Positions 9,908 through 21,000 of a DNA stretch of 64,000 nt are shown in pieces. The notes beneath the pieces are model-generated. The model was not told where the DNA came from, ran no database searches, and saw nothing but the letters and a program-made list of their open reading frames with translations. Every line of letters starts with the position of its first letter. Position 1 is the first letter of the stretch. The position numbers and the translations under genes are program-made. This DNA is from Mesorhizobium sp. NZP2077 (GTDB lineage: Bacteria > Pseudomonadota > Alphaproteobacteria > Rhizobiales > Rhizobiaceae), in assembly GCF_013170805.1 (NCBI RefSeq), contig NZ_CP051293.1, forward strand, positions 2,610,001-2,674,000. The letters are read 5' to 3'.

Positions 9908-10078
9908 GTTGCGTTCCTTTCCGCAAAGTGGCGAAAACCGGCATTTGTGCCAGTACATATCAGGAACAATATGGCAGTTCGGCCCGAGTCCCGCCACCCG
10001 AAAACCACCTGATGGCCCCGATTGCCCGCCCTGAATCGCTGGTGTAAGGGATTTCTTAACACCCGACGAACCGGACCC

Positions 10079-11029
10079 GTGCGCGGCTTGCCAGCAAAAC
10101 ATACCCTTATCGCGATCGGCGTGATCCTGGCGGCGGCCGGCATCAGCGGCTGCACCTCGACCTCGCAGATGAAGGCAGCACCTGCCTTGGCCGAAACCGC
10201 GACCGTTGCCGGCAGCGATGCCGGCTTCACCATTCCGCTGCCGGAAACGGTTTCGGTGCTGCCGCAATCCTCGGGCATTGCCCCCGTCCAGACCGCCGAA
10301 CTGACGCCTGGCCCGACTGCCGCGCCAGCGCTTGATCCCGCCGCCCAGCCGGTTGCCGCGACCGCGGCCTTTGCCGGAGCGACGCCGACGGCACCGGCCG
10401 TGCCCGCCGTGATGACCGCCAATGCCGGGCAGGCGCCGCCGCCAAGCAAGGCGGGCCAGCCGGTCAAGGCGGCGCAGACATACACCACCGCCGGGCTCAT
10501 CGTGCCGGCAGTCGCCGGCAGTGGCCAGAAACTGCCCGGCGTGCAGCAGGTGGCCTATGTCGTGCCGCAGAACCCGGCTGCCCTGGTGCAGTTTCCGTCC
10601 GCGCCGCTCAGCCCTGCCGCTCCGGAAGAGCACACTGGCATGCGCGGTGACGTCGACCGGCTGATCGTCAAATACGCCGCCCTCTACCAGGTGCCGGTCG
10701 ATCTGGTGCGCCATGTCGTCAACCGCGAGAGCACCTTCAACCCCAAGGCCTACAACAATGGCCATTGGGGTCTGATGCAGATCAAGCACGCGACGGCACG
10801 GGGCATGGGCTATGACGGGCCGGCCAAGGGCCTGTTCGACGCCGAGACCAATTTGAAATACGCGGTCAAATATCTGCGTGGCGCCTGGCTGGTGGCCGAC
10901 GGCAACGCCAAGAAGGCCGACTGGCTCTATCAGACCGGCTATTATTTCGACGCCAAGCGCAAGGGCCTGCTCGAGGCGACCGGCCTCGGCACCGACCGCA
11001 AGCGGCACCGCCTGCAGCCCGACGCCTGA
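10079..11029 (+). CDS. Lipoprotein lytic transglycosylase (SLT domain)
   Basis: About 316 residues. The N-terminus has a lipoprotein signal ending in the lipobox ISGC, so it is lipid-anchored in the envelope. A Pro/Ala-rich linker of about 150 residues leads to a C-terminal soluble lytic transglycosylase domain with the catalytic glutamate in NRESTFNP and the GLMQIK motif. The enzyme cleaves peptidoglycan between MurNAc and GlcNAc. The GTG at 10079 gives a compact signal peptide; a TTG at 10022 in the same frame is the alternative start, and neither has a strong ribosome site. The GNAT gene starts five bases after the stop, suggesting an operon. Confidence 0.85.
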   Translation: MRGLPAKHTLIAIGVILAAAGISGCTSTSQMKAAPALAETATVAGSDAGFTIPLPETVSVLPQSSGIAPVQTAELTPGPTAAPALDPAAQPVAATAAFAGATPTAPAVPAVMTANAGQAPPPSKAGQPVKAAQTYTTAGLIVPAVAGSGQKLPGVQQVAYVVPQNPAALVQFPSAPLSPAAPEEHTGMRGDVDRLIVKYAALYQVPVDLVRHVVNRESTFNPKAYNNGHWGLMQIKHATARGMGYDGPAKGLFDAETNLKYAVKYLRGAWLVADGNAKKADWLYQTGYYFDAKRKGLLEATGLGTDRKRHRLQPDA

Positions 11030-11034
11030 GCGCG

Positions 11035-11523
11035 ATGCCCGAACCGCGCCCGCCGGCCCTGAACGACATCCGGCTGCGCAAGATACTCGACGAGACGCTG
11101 GTTGCAGCGCACTGGCCGGATGGTTTTACCATGCGCAGCTTCGAGCCGGGTGACGCGCCGCCACTGCATGCGCTGTTGAGCGAGGTGTTCGACGACGGCA
11201 CCGATGGCCCGTTCGACGAATGGTGGCCGCGCATCTCAGGTGATCCCGAATTCGACCCGGCGCTGTGCTTCCTGGTCATCGACGCCAAGGGCCGGCTGGC
11301 GGCGGCAGCACTTTGTTGGGCCTCGGCCTTCGTCAAAGATCTCGCCGTTCATCCCGAGGCGCGCGGCAAGGGCATTGGCGAGGCGCTGATGTGGCATGCC
11401 TTCGCCAGTTTTCGTGAACGGGGCGCCGCCCATGTCGACCTCAAGACCAACACGGTCGAAAACGCCGCCGCGGTGCGGCTCTACCAACGGCTCGGCATGT
11501 TCGAGGTAGATTGGCATAGTTGA
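11035..11523 (+). CDS. GNAT-family N-acetyltransferase
   Basis: A 162-residue single GNAT domain that transfers acetyl from acetyl-CoA to an unknown acceptor. The acetyl-CoA-binding motif A is clear (VHPEARGKGIGEALM, about residues 102-116), followed by the motif B region with NAAAVRLYQRLG. It starts five bases after the lytic transglycosylase stop, so the two are probably co-transcribed, though no functional link is evident. It is convergent with the 111-residue gene on the other strand. Confidence 0.87.
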   Translation: MPEPRPPALNDIRLRKILDETLVAAHWPDGFTMRSFEPGDAPPLHALLSEVFDDGTDGPFDEWWPRISGDPEFDPALCFLVIDAKGRLAAAALCWASAFVKDLAVHPEARGKGIGEALMWHAFASFRERGAAHVDLKTNTVENAAAVRLYQRLGMFEVDWHS

Positions 11524-11547
11524 GGAGCGGTCGGCACGCCCGCGCGC

Positions 11548-11883
11548 TCAGATATCCGGTGCGTTGCCGATCTTCTGCTTGAGCTCCAGCGCCCAGGCAC
11601 GGCCTTCATCACCACCCCATAGCAGCCAGGCGATGTGGCCGGCTGACGGGTTTGCCTCATTGCCGTAGTTTTTCCCGCGTTTGTCGACCTCGTGGCGGGC
11701 GAAATAGCTGACCATGCGGCGGATGGTGGACGGTGCGAGCTTCTCGCGGTTCTTCAATTCGGTCGCCCGCGCCACACCGATCTCCGTGCCACCCCGGCCG
11801 AACTGCTGGCGCAGCCTCAAGCCCCTGGCGGCATTGTCGGCCACCACTTGCGGGCAGCGCAGGTCGATCTCGTCATCGTGCAT
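11548..11883 (-). CDS. Small protein with a phage-associated-type domain, function unknown
   Basis: A 111-residue soluble basic/acidic protein. The first half (RGLRLRQQFGRGGTEIGVARA then STIRRM) looks like a short helical domain; the second half contains NPSAGHIAWLLWGGDEGRAWA, a pattern I associate with short domains found in phage and prohead-protease genes. This likeness is from memory and was not checked. AGGGGGAAAAGAA precedes the ATG. No phage genes lie nearby, so it is an orphan. The codon pattern resembles its neighbours. Confidence 0.65.
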   Translation of the reverse strand: MHDDEIDLRCPQVVADNAARGLRLRQQFGRGGTEIGVARATELKNREKLAPSTIRRMVSYFARHEVDKRGKNYGNEANPSAGHIAWLLWGGDEGRAWALELKQKIGNAPDI

Positions 11884-12046
11884 TTCTTTTCCCCCTATCA
11901 GCTTGCCCTAGCCGATGGGAGCAATGCAGGAAAGGTGGACGGGTTCCGACAGACGAAAGAAACTGTCCACCAAGGCGAAAGGCGACATCATGCCGGCGGC
12001 GGCTTGACGGTTAAGCTTTGTCTCGACTGAAACCGGAGGAAACACG

Positions 12047-12457
12047 ATGCGGCTTCTACTCTCCACCCTGATCCTTGCCGCTCCGCTGCTTGCTGGCGTG
12101 GCCCGGGCCGACGACTGCGCCAACGCGTCGGATCAGGCCACACTCGACGCATGCGCCGGCAAGGATTTCGACGCGGCCGACAAGAAGCTCAACAACGCCT
12201 ACAAGCAGATCACGGACAGGCTGAAGGACAATGCGGCGTCGAAAAAACTGCTGGTCGACGCACAGCGTGCCTGGGTCGCCTTCCGCGATGCCGAATGCAA
12301 CTTCCAGGGCGGCCCGCCCGAAACCGCCGGCAGCGTGCGTCCGATGGTGGTGGCCAATTGCCAGGCGGGTCTCACCAACCTCAGGCTGAAGGATTTTCAG
12401 AACTATCTCCACTGCGAGGAAGGCGTGCTGGATTGCCCGGTGCCGGCGGCGCCGTAG
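12047..12457 (+). CDS. Secreted LprI-like (DUF1311) protein
   Basis: A 136-residue protein with a signal peptide (about residues 1-21, ending ARA) and a lysozyme-inhibitor LprI-like domain. The fold is marked by paired cysteines (DDCANASDQATLDACAG, then ECNF, NCQAG, HCEEG), the helix KLNNAYKQI and the segment LLVDAQRAWVAFRDAEC. Members are periplasmic; a few inhibit lysozyme, but most have no known role. GGAGGA precedes the ATG at six bases. Convergent with the upstream gene on the minus strand and followed by a separate DUF899 gene. Confidence 0.88.
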   Translation: MRLLLSTLILAAPLLAGVARADDCANASDQATLDACAGKDFDAADKKLNNAYKQITDRLKDNAASKKLLVDAQRAWVAFRDAECNFQGGPPETAGSVRPMVVANCQAGLTNLRLKDFQNYLHCEEGVLDCPVPAAP

Positions 12458-12588
12458 CTGCCGTATGCTCTCGCGGGGAAGCGGGATCCTTCGTCCGCAA
12501 AAATGTCGGGGCCGGTCGCCGCCAAACGTCCTTGGGTCGCAGAGCAACGGCGCCGGAATGCAGGCGCGACGACTTAAGGGAGCCGATC

Positions 12589-13326
12589 ATGATCACCTTC
12601 CCCAACGAATCCGCCAGATACCGCACCGCGCGCGAAAGACTGCTGAAGAAGGAAATCGAGCTGCGCCGCGCCATGGAAGCCGTGGCCGAGGCGCGACGCG
12701 CGCTGCCGCCGGGCGGGCTGATCCGCCAGGATTATGTCTTCGATGCGCTCGATGCCGACTGCAAGCCGGCGAAGATTAAGTTGTCGGAACTGTTTGCGCC
12801 GGGCAAGGATTCGCTCATCCTCTACCAGATGATGTTTCCACGCCATCCGCAGGAGACGCGCGATGTGGCGGTGAGCGGCGGCACCGCCAGGCTCGCCAGG
12901 TCGGACCAGCCATGCCCGTCCTGCACGGCATTGCTCGACCAGCTCGACGGCGCCGTCGGCCATCTCGAAGCCGCCGGCTTCAATTTTGCGGTGGTGGCGA
13001 AAACCGCGCTCGAAAACGTGGTCACGCTCAGCCGGGATCGTGGCTGGAAGCACATGCGGCTGGTGTCGTCGGCCGCCAACAGCTTCAAGCGCGACTACAA
13101 TGCCGAGGATGCCGACGGCGCGCAGATGCCGCTGCTGTCGGTGTTCCATCGCGATGGTGACGGTATCAGGCATTTCTGGTCGTCCGAACTCGGCTTCGCG
13201 CCGACCGACCCCGGGCAGGACCCGCGCGCCATCGGCACCTGCGAGATCCTGTGGAACCTGATGGATTTTACGCCGGAAGGGCGGCCGGATTGGAGGGAGC
13301 AGCTGCAGTATGGGTGTTGCCATTAG
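12589..13326 (+). CDS. DUF899 thioredoxin-like protein
   Basis: A 245-residue cytosolic protein of the DUF899/AhpC-TSA-like family. The N-terminal helical part has the typical LLKKEIEL and a hallmark DYVFD segment; the core has the thioredoxin-like site SDQPCPSCTALLDQLD with a CPSC pair, and FHRDGDGIRHFWS near the C-terminus is diagnostic. The family is believed to be redox-active, but no substrate is established. AAGGGAG precedes the ATG at 12589; the frame is open upstream without family-like sequence. Its stop lies just before a repeat arm that borders the DUF559 gene. Confidence 0.88.
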   Translation: MITFPNESARYRTARERLLKKEIELRRAMEAVAEARRALPPGGLIRQDYVFDALDADCKPAKIKLSELFAPGKDSLILYQMMFPRHPQETRDVAVSGGTARLARSDQPCPSCTALLDQLDGAVGHLEAAGFNFAVVAKTALENVVTLSRDRGWKHMRLVSSAANSFKRDYNAEDADGAQMPLLSVFHRDGDGIRHFWSSELGFAPTDPGQDPRAIGTCEILWNLMDFTPEGRPDWREQLQYGCCH

Positions 13327-13340
13327 AGGGGCAGGTCCGC

Positions 13341-13402
13341 TCTCCCTTCTCCCCTTGTGGGAGAAGGTGGCCTCGCGAAGCGAGGTCGGATGAGGGGTGT
13401 TC
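13341..13402 (+). repeat. Palindromic repeat arm, left of the DUF559 gene
   Basis: About 62 bases built from CTTCTCCCCTTGTGGGAGAAG, a GGCCTCGCGAAGCGAGG hairpin and CGGATGAGGGGTG. It matches, in opposite orientation, the copy at 13871-13930. It starts 14 bases after the DUF899 stop and precedes the DUF559 ATG by 32 bases. Confidence 0.85.
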
Positions 13403-13434
13403 CGGTGAACGCCAACTTTACCTATTGTCTCGCA

Positions 13435-13806
13435 ATGCCACACCAACCCGTCCTACCAGACAGAAGGCGTTTTGCCAGAACCTTACGCCACGAGCCGACC
13501 GAAGCAGAGGACAAGCTTTGGCATGAGTTGCGCGGTCGAAAACTGGATCGGATCAAGTTCCGCCGCCAAGTGCCGATTGGACGCTTCATTGCCGACTTTC
13601 TTTGTGCGGAGGCAATGCTGATCGTTGAGATAGACGGTAGCCAGCATGCGGATTCAACCCACGATCGTGAGCGGGACGCCGAACTGAAACTCCGGGGTTT
13701 CCGTGTACTACGCTTCTGGAATGATGATGTGTTGCGAGAACTGGATTCAGTCTGTGACACCATCATCGCCTATGTTCGGGACACAAGTTTGCAACCGTGG
13801 CGGTGA
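13435..13806 (+). CDS. DUF559 endonuclease-like protein (Vsr-like fold)
   Basis: A 123-residue protein of the DUF559 family, predicted to adopt the very-short-patch-repair (PD-(D/E)xK) nuclease fold. Landmarks are the opening RTLRHEPTEAEDKLWHELR, the core FRRQVPIGRFIADFLC with the metal-binding aspartate, the IVEIDGSQH strand and VLRFWNDDVL near the end. The in-frame codons upstream (from 13357) are encoded by the repeat, so the ATG at 13435 is preferred, though no clear ribosome site precedes it. It is bracketed by two near-identical repeat arms in inverted orientation. The function of the family is unproven. Confidence 0.85.
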   Translation: MPHQPVLPDRRRFARTLRHEPTEAEDKLWHELRGRKLDRIKFRRQVPIGRFIADFLCAEAMLIVEIDGSQHADSTHDRERDAELKLRGFRVLRFWNDDVLRELDSVCDTIIAYVRDTSLQPWR

Positions 13807-13870
13807 TGGCGGTGCCTTCCCGTCTTCCGGCGTGGTGGGTGGCTTTGAATAGGGCGTATCGCCAAGCTGG

Positions 13871-13930
13871 AGCACCCCTCATCCGACCGAGCTTCGCTCG
13901 GCCACCTTCTCCCACAAGGGGAGAAGGGAA
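13871..13930 (-). repeat. Palindromic repeat arm, right of the DUF559 gene
   Basis: An inverted copy of the 13341-13402 repeat: CACCCCTCATCCGACC, then a GAGCTTCGCTC hairpin, then CTTCTCCCACAAGGGGAGAAG. The hairpin arms differ from the left copy by compensating changes (TCGCGAAGCGA against GAGCGAAGCTC), so base pairing is kept. Confidence 0.85.
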
Positions 13931-13968
13931 GGGCGCTAGACTGCCGTCACCAACGCAAGGGAGCACCC

Positions 13969-14433
13969 ATGCCCAAGATCGACCTCTCCGCCGTCCCCAT
14001 CCGCAAAGGCTCCGGCTACCCCGCACCCTTCGACGCCCCTTGCGCCACCCGCACCCGCCGGCGCCTCGGCGATGCCGGCGGGCTCACCGATTTCGGCGTC
14101 AACCTCATGACGCTCCCGCCCGGCGCCTGGTCGAGCCAGCGCCACTGGCACAGCCATGAGGACGAACTCGTCTATGTGCTGGAAGGCGAGTTGACGCTGG
14201 TCGAGGATGGCGGCGAGACGCTGCTCAAGGCGGGCGATAGTGCTGCCTTCGCCAAGAACAGCGGCAACGGCCACCACATGATCAACCGGTCGACGGTCAC
14301 GGCGCGCTACCTGGAAGTCGGCTCGCGCAATCCGGACGATGTCATCACTTGCTCCGACATCGACATGATGAGCCCGAATTCGGATGGGCGGTTTCTGCAT
14401 AAGGATGGCACGCCGTATCCGGGGCAAGGGTGA
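13969..14433 (+). CDS. Cupin-domain protein
   Basis: A 154-residue single-barrel cupin. Motif 1 is SSQRHWHSHEDELVYVLEGE (about residues 55-74), giving two histidines and a glutamate as metal ligands, and motif 2 includes NGHHMINRS (about 99-107) for the third histidine. The C-terminal extension (DVITCSDIDMM, then FLHKDGTPYPG) is shared by a family of rhizobial cupins annotated only by domain. AAGGGAG precedes the ATG. The substrate is unknown; no obvious operon partner. Confidence 0.87.
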   Translation: MPKIDLSAVPIRKGSGYPAPFDAPCATRTRRRLGDAGGLTDFGVNLMTLPPGAWSSQRHWHSHEDELVYVLEGELTLVEDGGETLLKAGDSAAFAKNSGNGHHMINRSTVTARYLEVGSRNPDDVITCSDIDMMSPNSDGRFLHKDGTPYPGQG

Positions 14434-14451
14434 GCGGGCGAGGCGCGGGCC

Positions 14452-14694
14452 TTCCTTCTCCCCCTGTGGGGTGAGAAGCGGTTCGCGCAGCGAACGAAAA
14501 GCCAATTGCTTGGCTTTTCGAGCTTCGAACGCCCTGAGCCATGCGAAGGGCCGGGGGTGGCCAATCCACCTGCCGGGTCCCCGCTGCTCCGCAGCGTCCC
14601 GGCGTTCGCCGGCCTTTCATCGTGCCACTGGCACGACGAATTCGCTTCGCGAACCGGCTGCTCACCCCACAAGGGGAGAAGGGAAGAACGGCGC
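14452..14694. repeat. Composite inverted repeat with nested hairpin
   Basis: The 313-base gap between the cupin and RidA genes contains no gene but a paired repeat. The left arm (14452-14495) and right arm (14641-14694) are inverted copies sharing the CTTCTCCCC(C)TGTGGGGTGAG core and a GGTTCGCGNAGCGAA hairpin. Between them is a perfect 10-bp hairpin GAAAAGCCAA/TTGGCTTTTC (14496-14519) and a GC-rich spacer. The core resembles the arms around the DUF559 gene, suggesting one mosaic family. Confidence 0.75.
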
Positions 14695-14746
14695 TGGCGT
14701 TCCGCCAGTGCCGCGATAAGCTCCCCGCAACCAAGGGAGCATCACC

Positions 14747-15139
14747 ATGAAAAAAGAAGTCATCGAAGTACCGGTCATGTCGGCCAAGGTTCGCTCTCTC
14801 GGCCTGCCCTGCTCGACAGCGGTAAGGGCCAACGGCTTCGTGTTCATCTCGGCGACGCCGCCGGTGGACATGGTGACCGGCGAGATGGTGCGCGGCGATA
14901 TCGAAACGCAGACCGAGGCGTCGCTGAAGGCGCTGAAACATTGCCTGGAAGCGGCCGGCACCTCGCTGGACAACGTGGTGATGGTCCGCATCTACGCCGT
15001 CAATTCCGGCTTCTACAACGCCATCAACCGGGTCTATGCCAAGTATTTTGCGACCAACCCGCCGGCGCGGAGTTTTGTGCCGGTGGCGTCCTGGCCGATG
15101 GAGTTTGATATTGAGATTGAATGTGTCGCCGTGGCGTGA
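14747..15139 (+). CDS. RidA family protein (YjgF/YER057c/UK114)
   Basis: A 130-residue trimeric enamine/imine deaminase-like protein that would hydrolyse reactive 2-aminoacrylate-type intermediates. The catalytic arginine lies in NPPARSFVPVA (about residue 109), and the C-terminal glutamate of the IEIECVA signature is present. The N-terminal FVFISATPPVD and middle QTEASLKALKHCLEAAG are typical. AAGGGAGC precedes the ATG at eight bases. It is a divergent subgroup member, as the motif differs slightly from RidA of E. coli. Monocistronic, just downstream of a composite repeat. Confidence 0.88.
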   Translation: MKKEVIEVPVMSAKVRSLGLPCSTAVRANGFVFISATPPVDMVTGEMVRGDIETQTEASLKALKHCLEAAGTSLDNVVMVRIYAVNSGFYNAINRVYAKYFATNPPARSFVPVASWPMEFDIEIECVAVA

Positions 15140-15168
15140 GCGGAGTTGTGGACCGTTGCCCTTGCCCT

Positions 15169-16914
15169 CTACTTGTCAACATCCAGAGTGACAGAGTTCA
15201 TCCAACCAGTGCCGGTATCGAGCTTCACCTGATACCAATCGTTGGTCTTCCCTATGACATTTAAAATTGCGCCCTTTGGCAATCGTAGTATGACCTCACT
15301 TTTGGTGGACGGACTTGACCGAACATTTGCGAAATCTACTTTCACTCTTGCCGGATGCTCAGTGGGTTTATGGCTTGGTTGAGGTTCCTCTCCTGTAGAG
15401 TCTTTGGGTGGATTCTGGGCGTGAACGTCTAGTTCAGGCGGTTGAATCTTTCGAATGTTGGAAGGGGCGATGGGCTCTGGGCGCGCAGGAGGCGATTCAT
15501 TTATTGTCGGCTTGATCTCTTGCCTCTCGACCCCTTTCGGAAAATCTGTTGGCATTCCAGATGTAGAGGTTCCGGAAAAGAGATGTACAATCAAAAGAAT
15601 AGAGAAAAAAATAAAAATAAGATCGAAAGCCAGATATATTGATCTACCGCGATGCCTTATTTCGCCCCATTCCCGTGGGTTCCTTTCATCGCTGAATGAT
15701 TCCTCCGCGCTCCCAGTCGGAGTGGCCTTTGGGCCTGATGTGATCGGTCCGCTAGATAAAATCTTCTGCCAATTTGCAAAAGAAGATGCGAGAGCGTTGG
15801 CGCTGGATGCATTGCTAAGCTGAAAGGCTTCGTTCAGCCCCTGCTTTCCGGTTAACCTCAGTTCTCCACATCTGACAATAGGTATGGGAAAATTGTTGTT
15901 GAATCGCCGGTCCGGAGATCCATCTTTATTTGCATACTTCCAAGTTTTTCCAATCACATTGGCATCGGCCGGAACAACTTCTTCTTCATGAAACGCGACT
16001 CCCGAAAATGTCAGAGATGTTTCCATCAAATCTATGAGAGCAAAATCTCCTGTCTGGTCGCGCATAAGAACAAATGCGGGATATATGAGGATGTCTTCGC
16101 CATTTGCGTTTCCCAGGCGCATGGGAGAAACGGGCGAATTGACTATCTCGGAATTACCGAATCCAAAATTGATGGTCTTTCTCTCGACCATGTGATTTGC
16201 GACGGTTCTCTGCTTAAATTTATCGGCAAAATATGATGCTGTCACATCCCATATCTTTGCAGACTGCGTGGCCTTCCGAAAATCAGATTCGAAATCTCTC
16301 TGATATTTTTCGATCATATTTTGATCGAAATCGAACTCGAGATTCACAATTACGTCGTTTAAACTCGCTTCCAGTTTATCGACGTTGTTTCTCTCCTCAA
16401 GTACTTTGGCCTGTAGGTGTGGAATCCGACGCCAATTAAATAGACGTGCGATGAGCCAAAGCGATCGATTGAGGCGAATCTCGGCCCTTTTTCGCTTCTT
16501 TTCGGCGTCGGCCAGTTCCTGCTCGAGCCGTTTTCTTAGAGCGTCAGCTTCGTTTATAAGCTTTTTCAGATCCGCAAGGCCGGGGCTGGTTAGCGATGAA
16601 ACTGGTGCGCTTGCAATTTCACCTTCACCGGGGAGCAAGGGACGATAAAGAGGGCTCAACGGTGTTGGCAGCATTTCGGGGGCAGTGGGCTGAGAGGCCC
16701 GCCCCGGCTGAAAATTATTAGGTGACGTCGGCTTATCTATTCGGGTTCTGAGCGAGATTCCCGATCCCGGTATGCCCAAGTTTAGGAATGTGCCGTGTTT
16801 GCCGAAAGTTACACCGGCGCCCCTTACGCCGATTGTCGTGCTTACACCTCCGCCGCTGAAGTTAAGTCTAACTCCCGGGAAAATGCTGACTCGTCTCTGG
16901 AAACGAAAGGACAT
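15169..16914 (-). CDS. DUF4236 / SH3-domain membrane protein, AT-rich, probably imported
   Basis: A 581-residue protein. Residues 1-57 are a DUF4236 domain (FRFQRRVSIFPGVRLNFS, then a glycine-rich segment); about 100-180 is a charged helical, coiled-coil-like stretch; one membrane helix lies near residue 440 (LIFIFFSILLIVHLF); a Pro/Glu-rich linker follows; and the last 60 residues form an SH3-like domain (ANVRSSPS, then WYQVKLDTGTGWMNS). The C-terminal part is probably periplasmic. Base composition is strikingly AT-rich compared with both flanks, a sign of transfer. The ribosome site is weak (TAAGG close to the ATG). DUF4236 is of unknown function. Confidence 0.82.
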   Translation of the reverse strand: MSFRFQRRVSIFPGVRLNFSGGGVSTTIGVRGAGVTFGKHGTFLNLGIPGSGISLRTRIDKPTSPNNFQPGRASQPTAPEMLPTPLSPLYRPLLPGEGEIASAPVSSLTSPGLADLKKLINEADALRKRLEQELADAEKKRKRAEIRLNRSLWLIARLFNWRRIPHLQAKVLEERNNVDKLEASLNDVIVNLEFDFDQNMIEKYQRDFESDFRKATQSAKIWDVTASYFADKFKQRTVANHMVERKTINFGFGNSEIVNSPVSPMRLGNANGEDILIYPAFVLMRDQTGDFALIDLMETSLTFSGVAFHEEEVVPADANVIGKTWKYANKDGSPDRRFNNNFPIPIVRCGELRLTGKQGLNEAFQLSNASSANALASSFANWQKILSSGPITSGPKATPTGSAEESFSDERNPREWGEIRHRGRSIYLAFDLIFIFFSILLIVHLFSGTSTSGMPTDFPKGVERQEIKPTINESPPARPEPIAPSNIRKIQPPELDVHAQNPPKDSTGEEPQPSHKPTEHPARVKVDFANVRSSPSTKSEVILRLPKGAILNVIGKTNDWYQVKLDTGTGWMNSVTLDVDK

Positions 16915-17218
16915 GACCTTAAGTGTTGCGTTGGCGGTTAAGCAGTATTAGCGCAAGGCAGTCACTAAGATTCAAGCCTTCTTCATATCAAATCTTTTAA
17001 TTATTTTTGGGCGAGCAGCCGAATTTCGCACCCCGAAATGCTGCTACAACGGCCTGAAGCCTCTTACGTAGGGCGCGACCCCTGCACCCGATGGGTGTCG
17101 TGCATGAAACTCTCAGAATTGGTGCTGCACGGATTTTGACAAGATCGCAGCGTCGGGGAACAGCGCCCTCTTTGGCCTGCCGGCCATCTCCCCACAAGTG
17201 GGGAGATCAGCTAATCGC
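16915..17218. other. Intergenic gap between the AT-rich gene and carB
   Basis: No gene is supported. The first 90 bases stay AT-rich like the neighbouring DUF4236 gene and probably hold its promoter; composition returns to the chromosomal average near 17010. A perfect palindrome ATCTCCCCAC-AA-GTGGGGAGAT lies at 17186-17207, 11 bases past the carB stop. It has no T run, so it is more likely another palindromic repeat than a classical terminator. Short open frames here have no family likeness. Confidence 0.6.
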
Positions 17219-20722
<3,504 letters not shown>

Positions 20723-20874
20723 GGCGAAGTTCCGTTTGGCGGGCGGCTTGCACAAAAAACCGGGACGGGAAGACCCGGCCGGTTGTGCTCGCGATTCTGG
20801 TATCAGGCTAGGAGGGCCTTATAGGGAAGAGTTTTGGCGGATGTAACCCCGAAAATGAGGGATTAGGCAGCGGG

Positions 20875-20938
20875 CAGTAGGGTAGTAGGGTAGTAGGGTA
20901 GTAGGGTAGTAGGGTAGTAGGGTAGTAGGGCAGTAGGG
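20875..20938. repeat. Tandem 8-bp array, unit TAGTAGGG
   Basis: Eight head-to-tail units: six perfect TAGTAGGG units flanked on each side by a CAGTAGGG variant, 64 bases in all. On the minus strand the unit reads CCCTACTA. The array lies 153 bases upstream of the carB start and 62 bases past the end of the SH3 gene, so it falls in the leader or promoter region of carB. An open frame across it is only repeat translation. Confidence 0.95.
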
Positions 20939-21000
20939 GGAGGCTCGAGCGCGCATAAAACATATTGCCCCATTGCCGTACTGCCTTACTCCCCTGCCTC

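Noticed and set aside
9908..11008. Upstream extension of the ogt frame by 367 codons
   Set aside because: Ogt is complete from 9907; the extension lies antisense to the lytic transglycosylase and has Gly/Arg-rich composition.
16997..17197. A 66-codon frame upstream of carB's end, and a possible tRNA-like fold
   Set aside because: No cloverleaf with a TTCRA arm could be built, and the frame has no ribosome site or conserved features.
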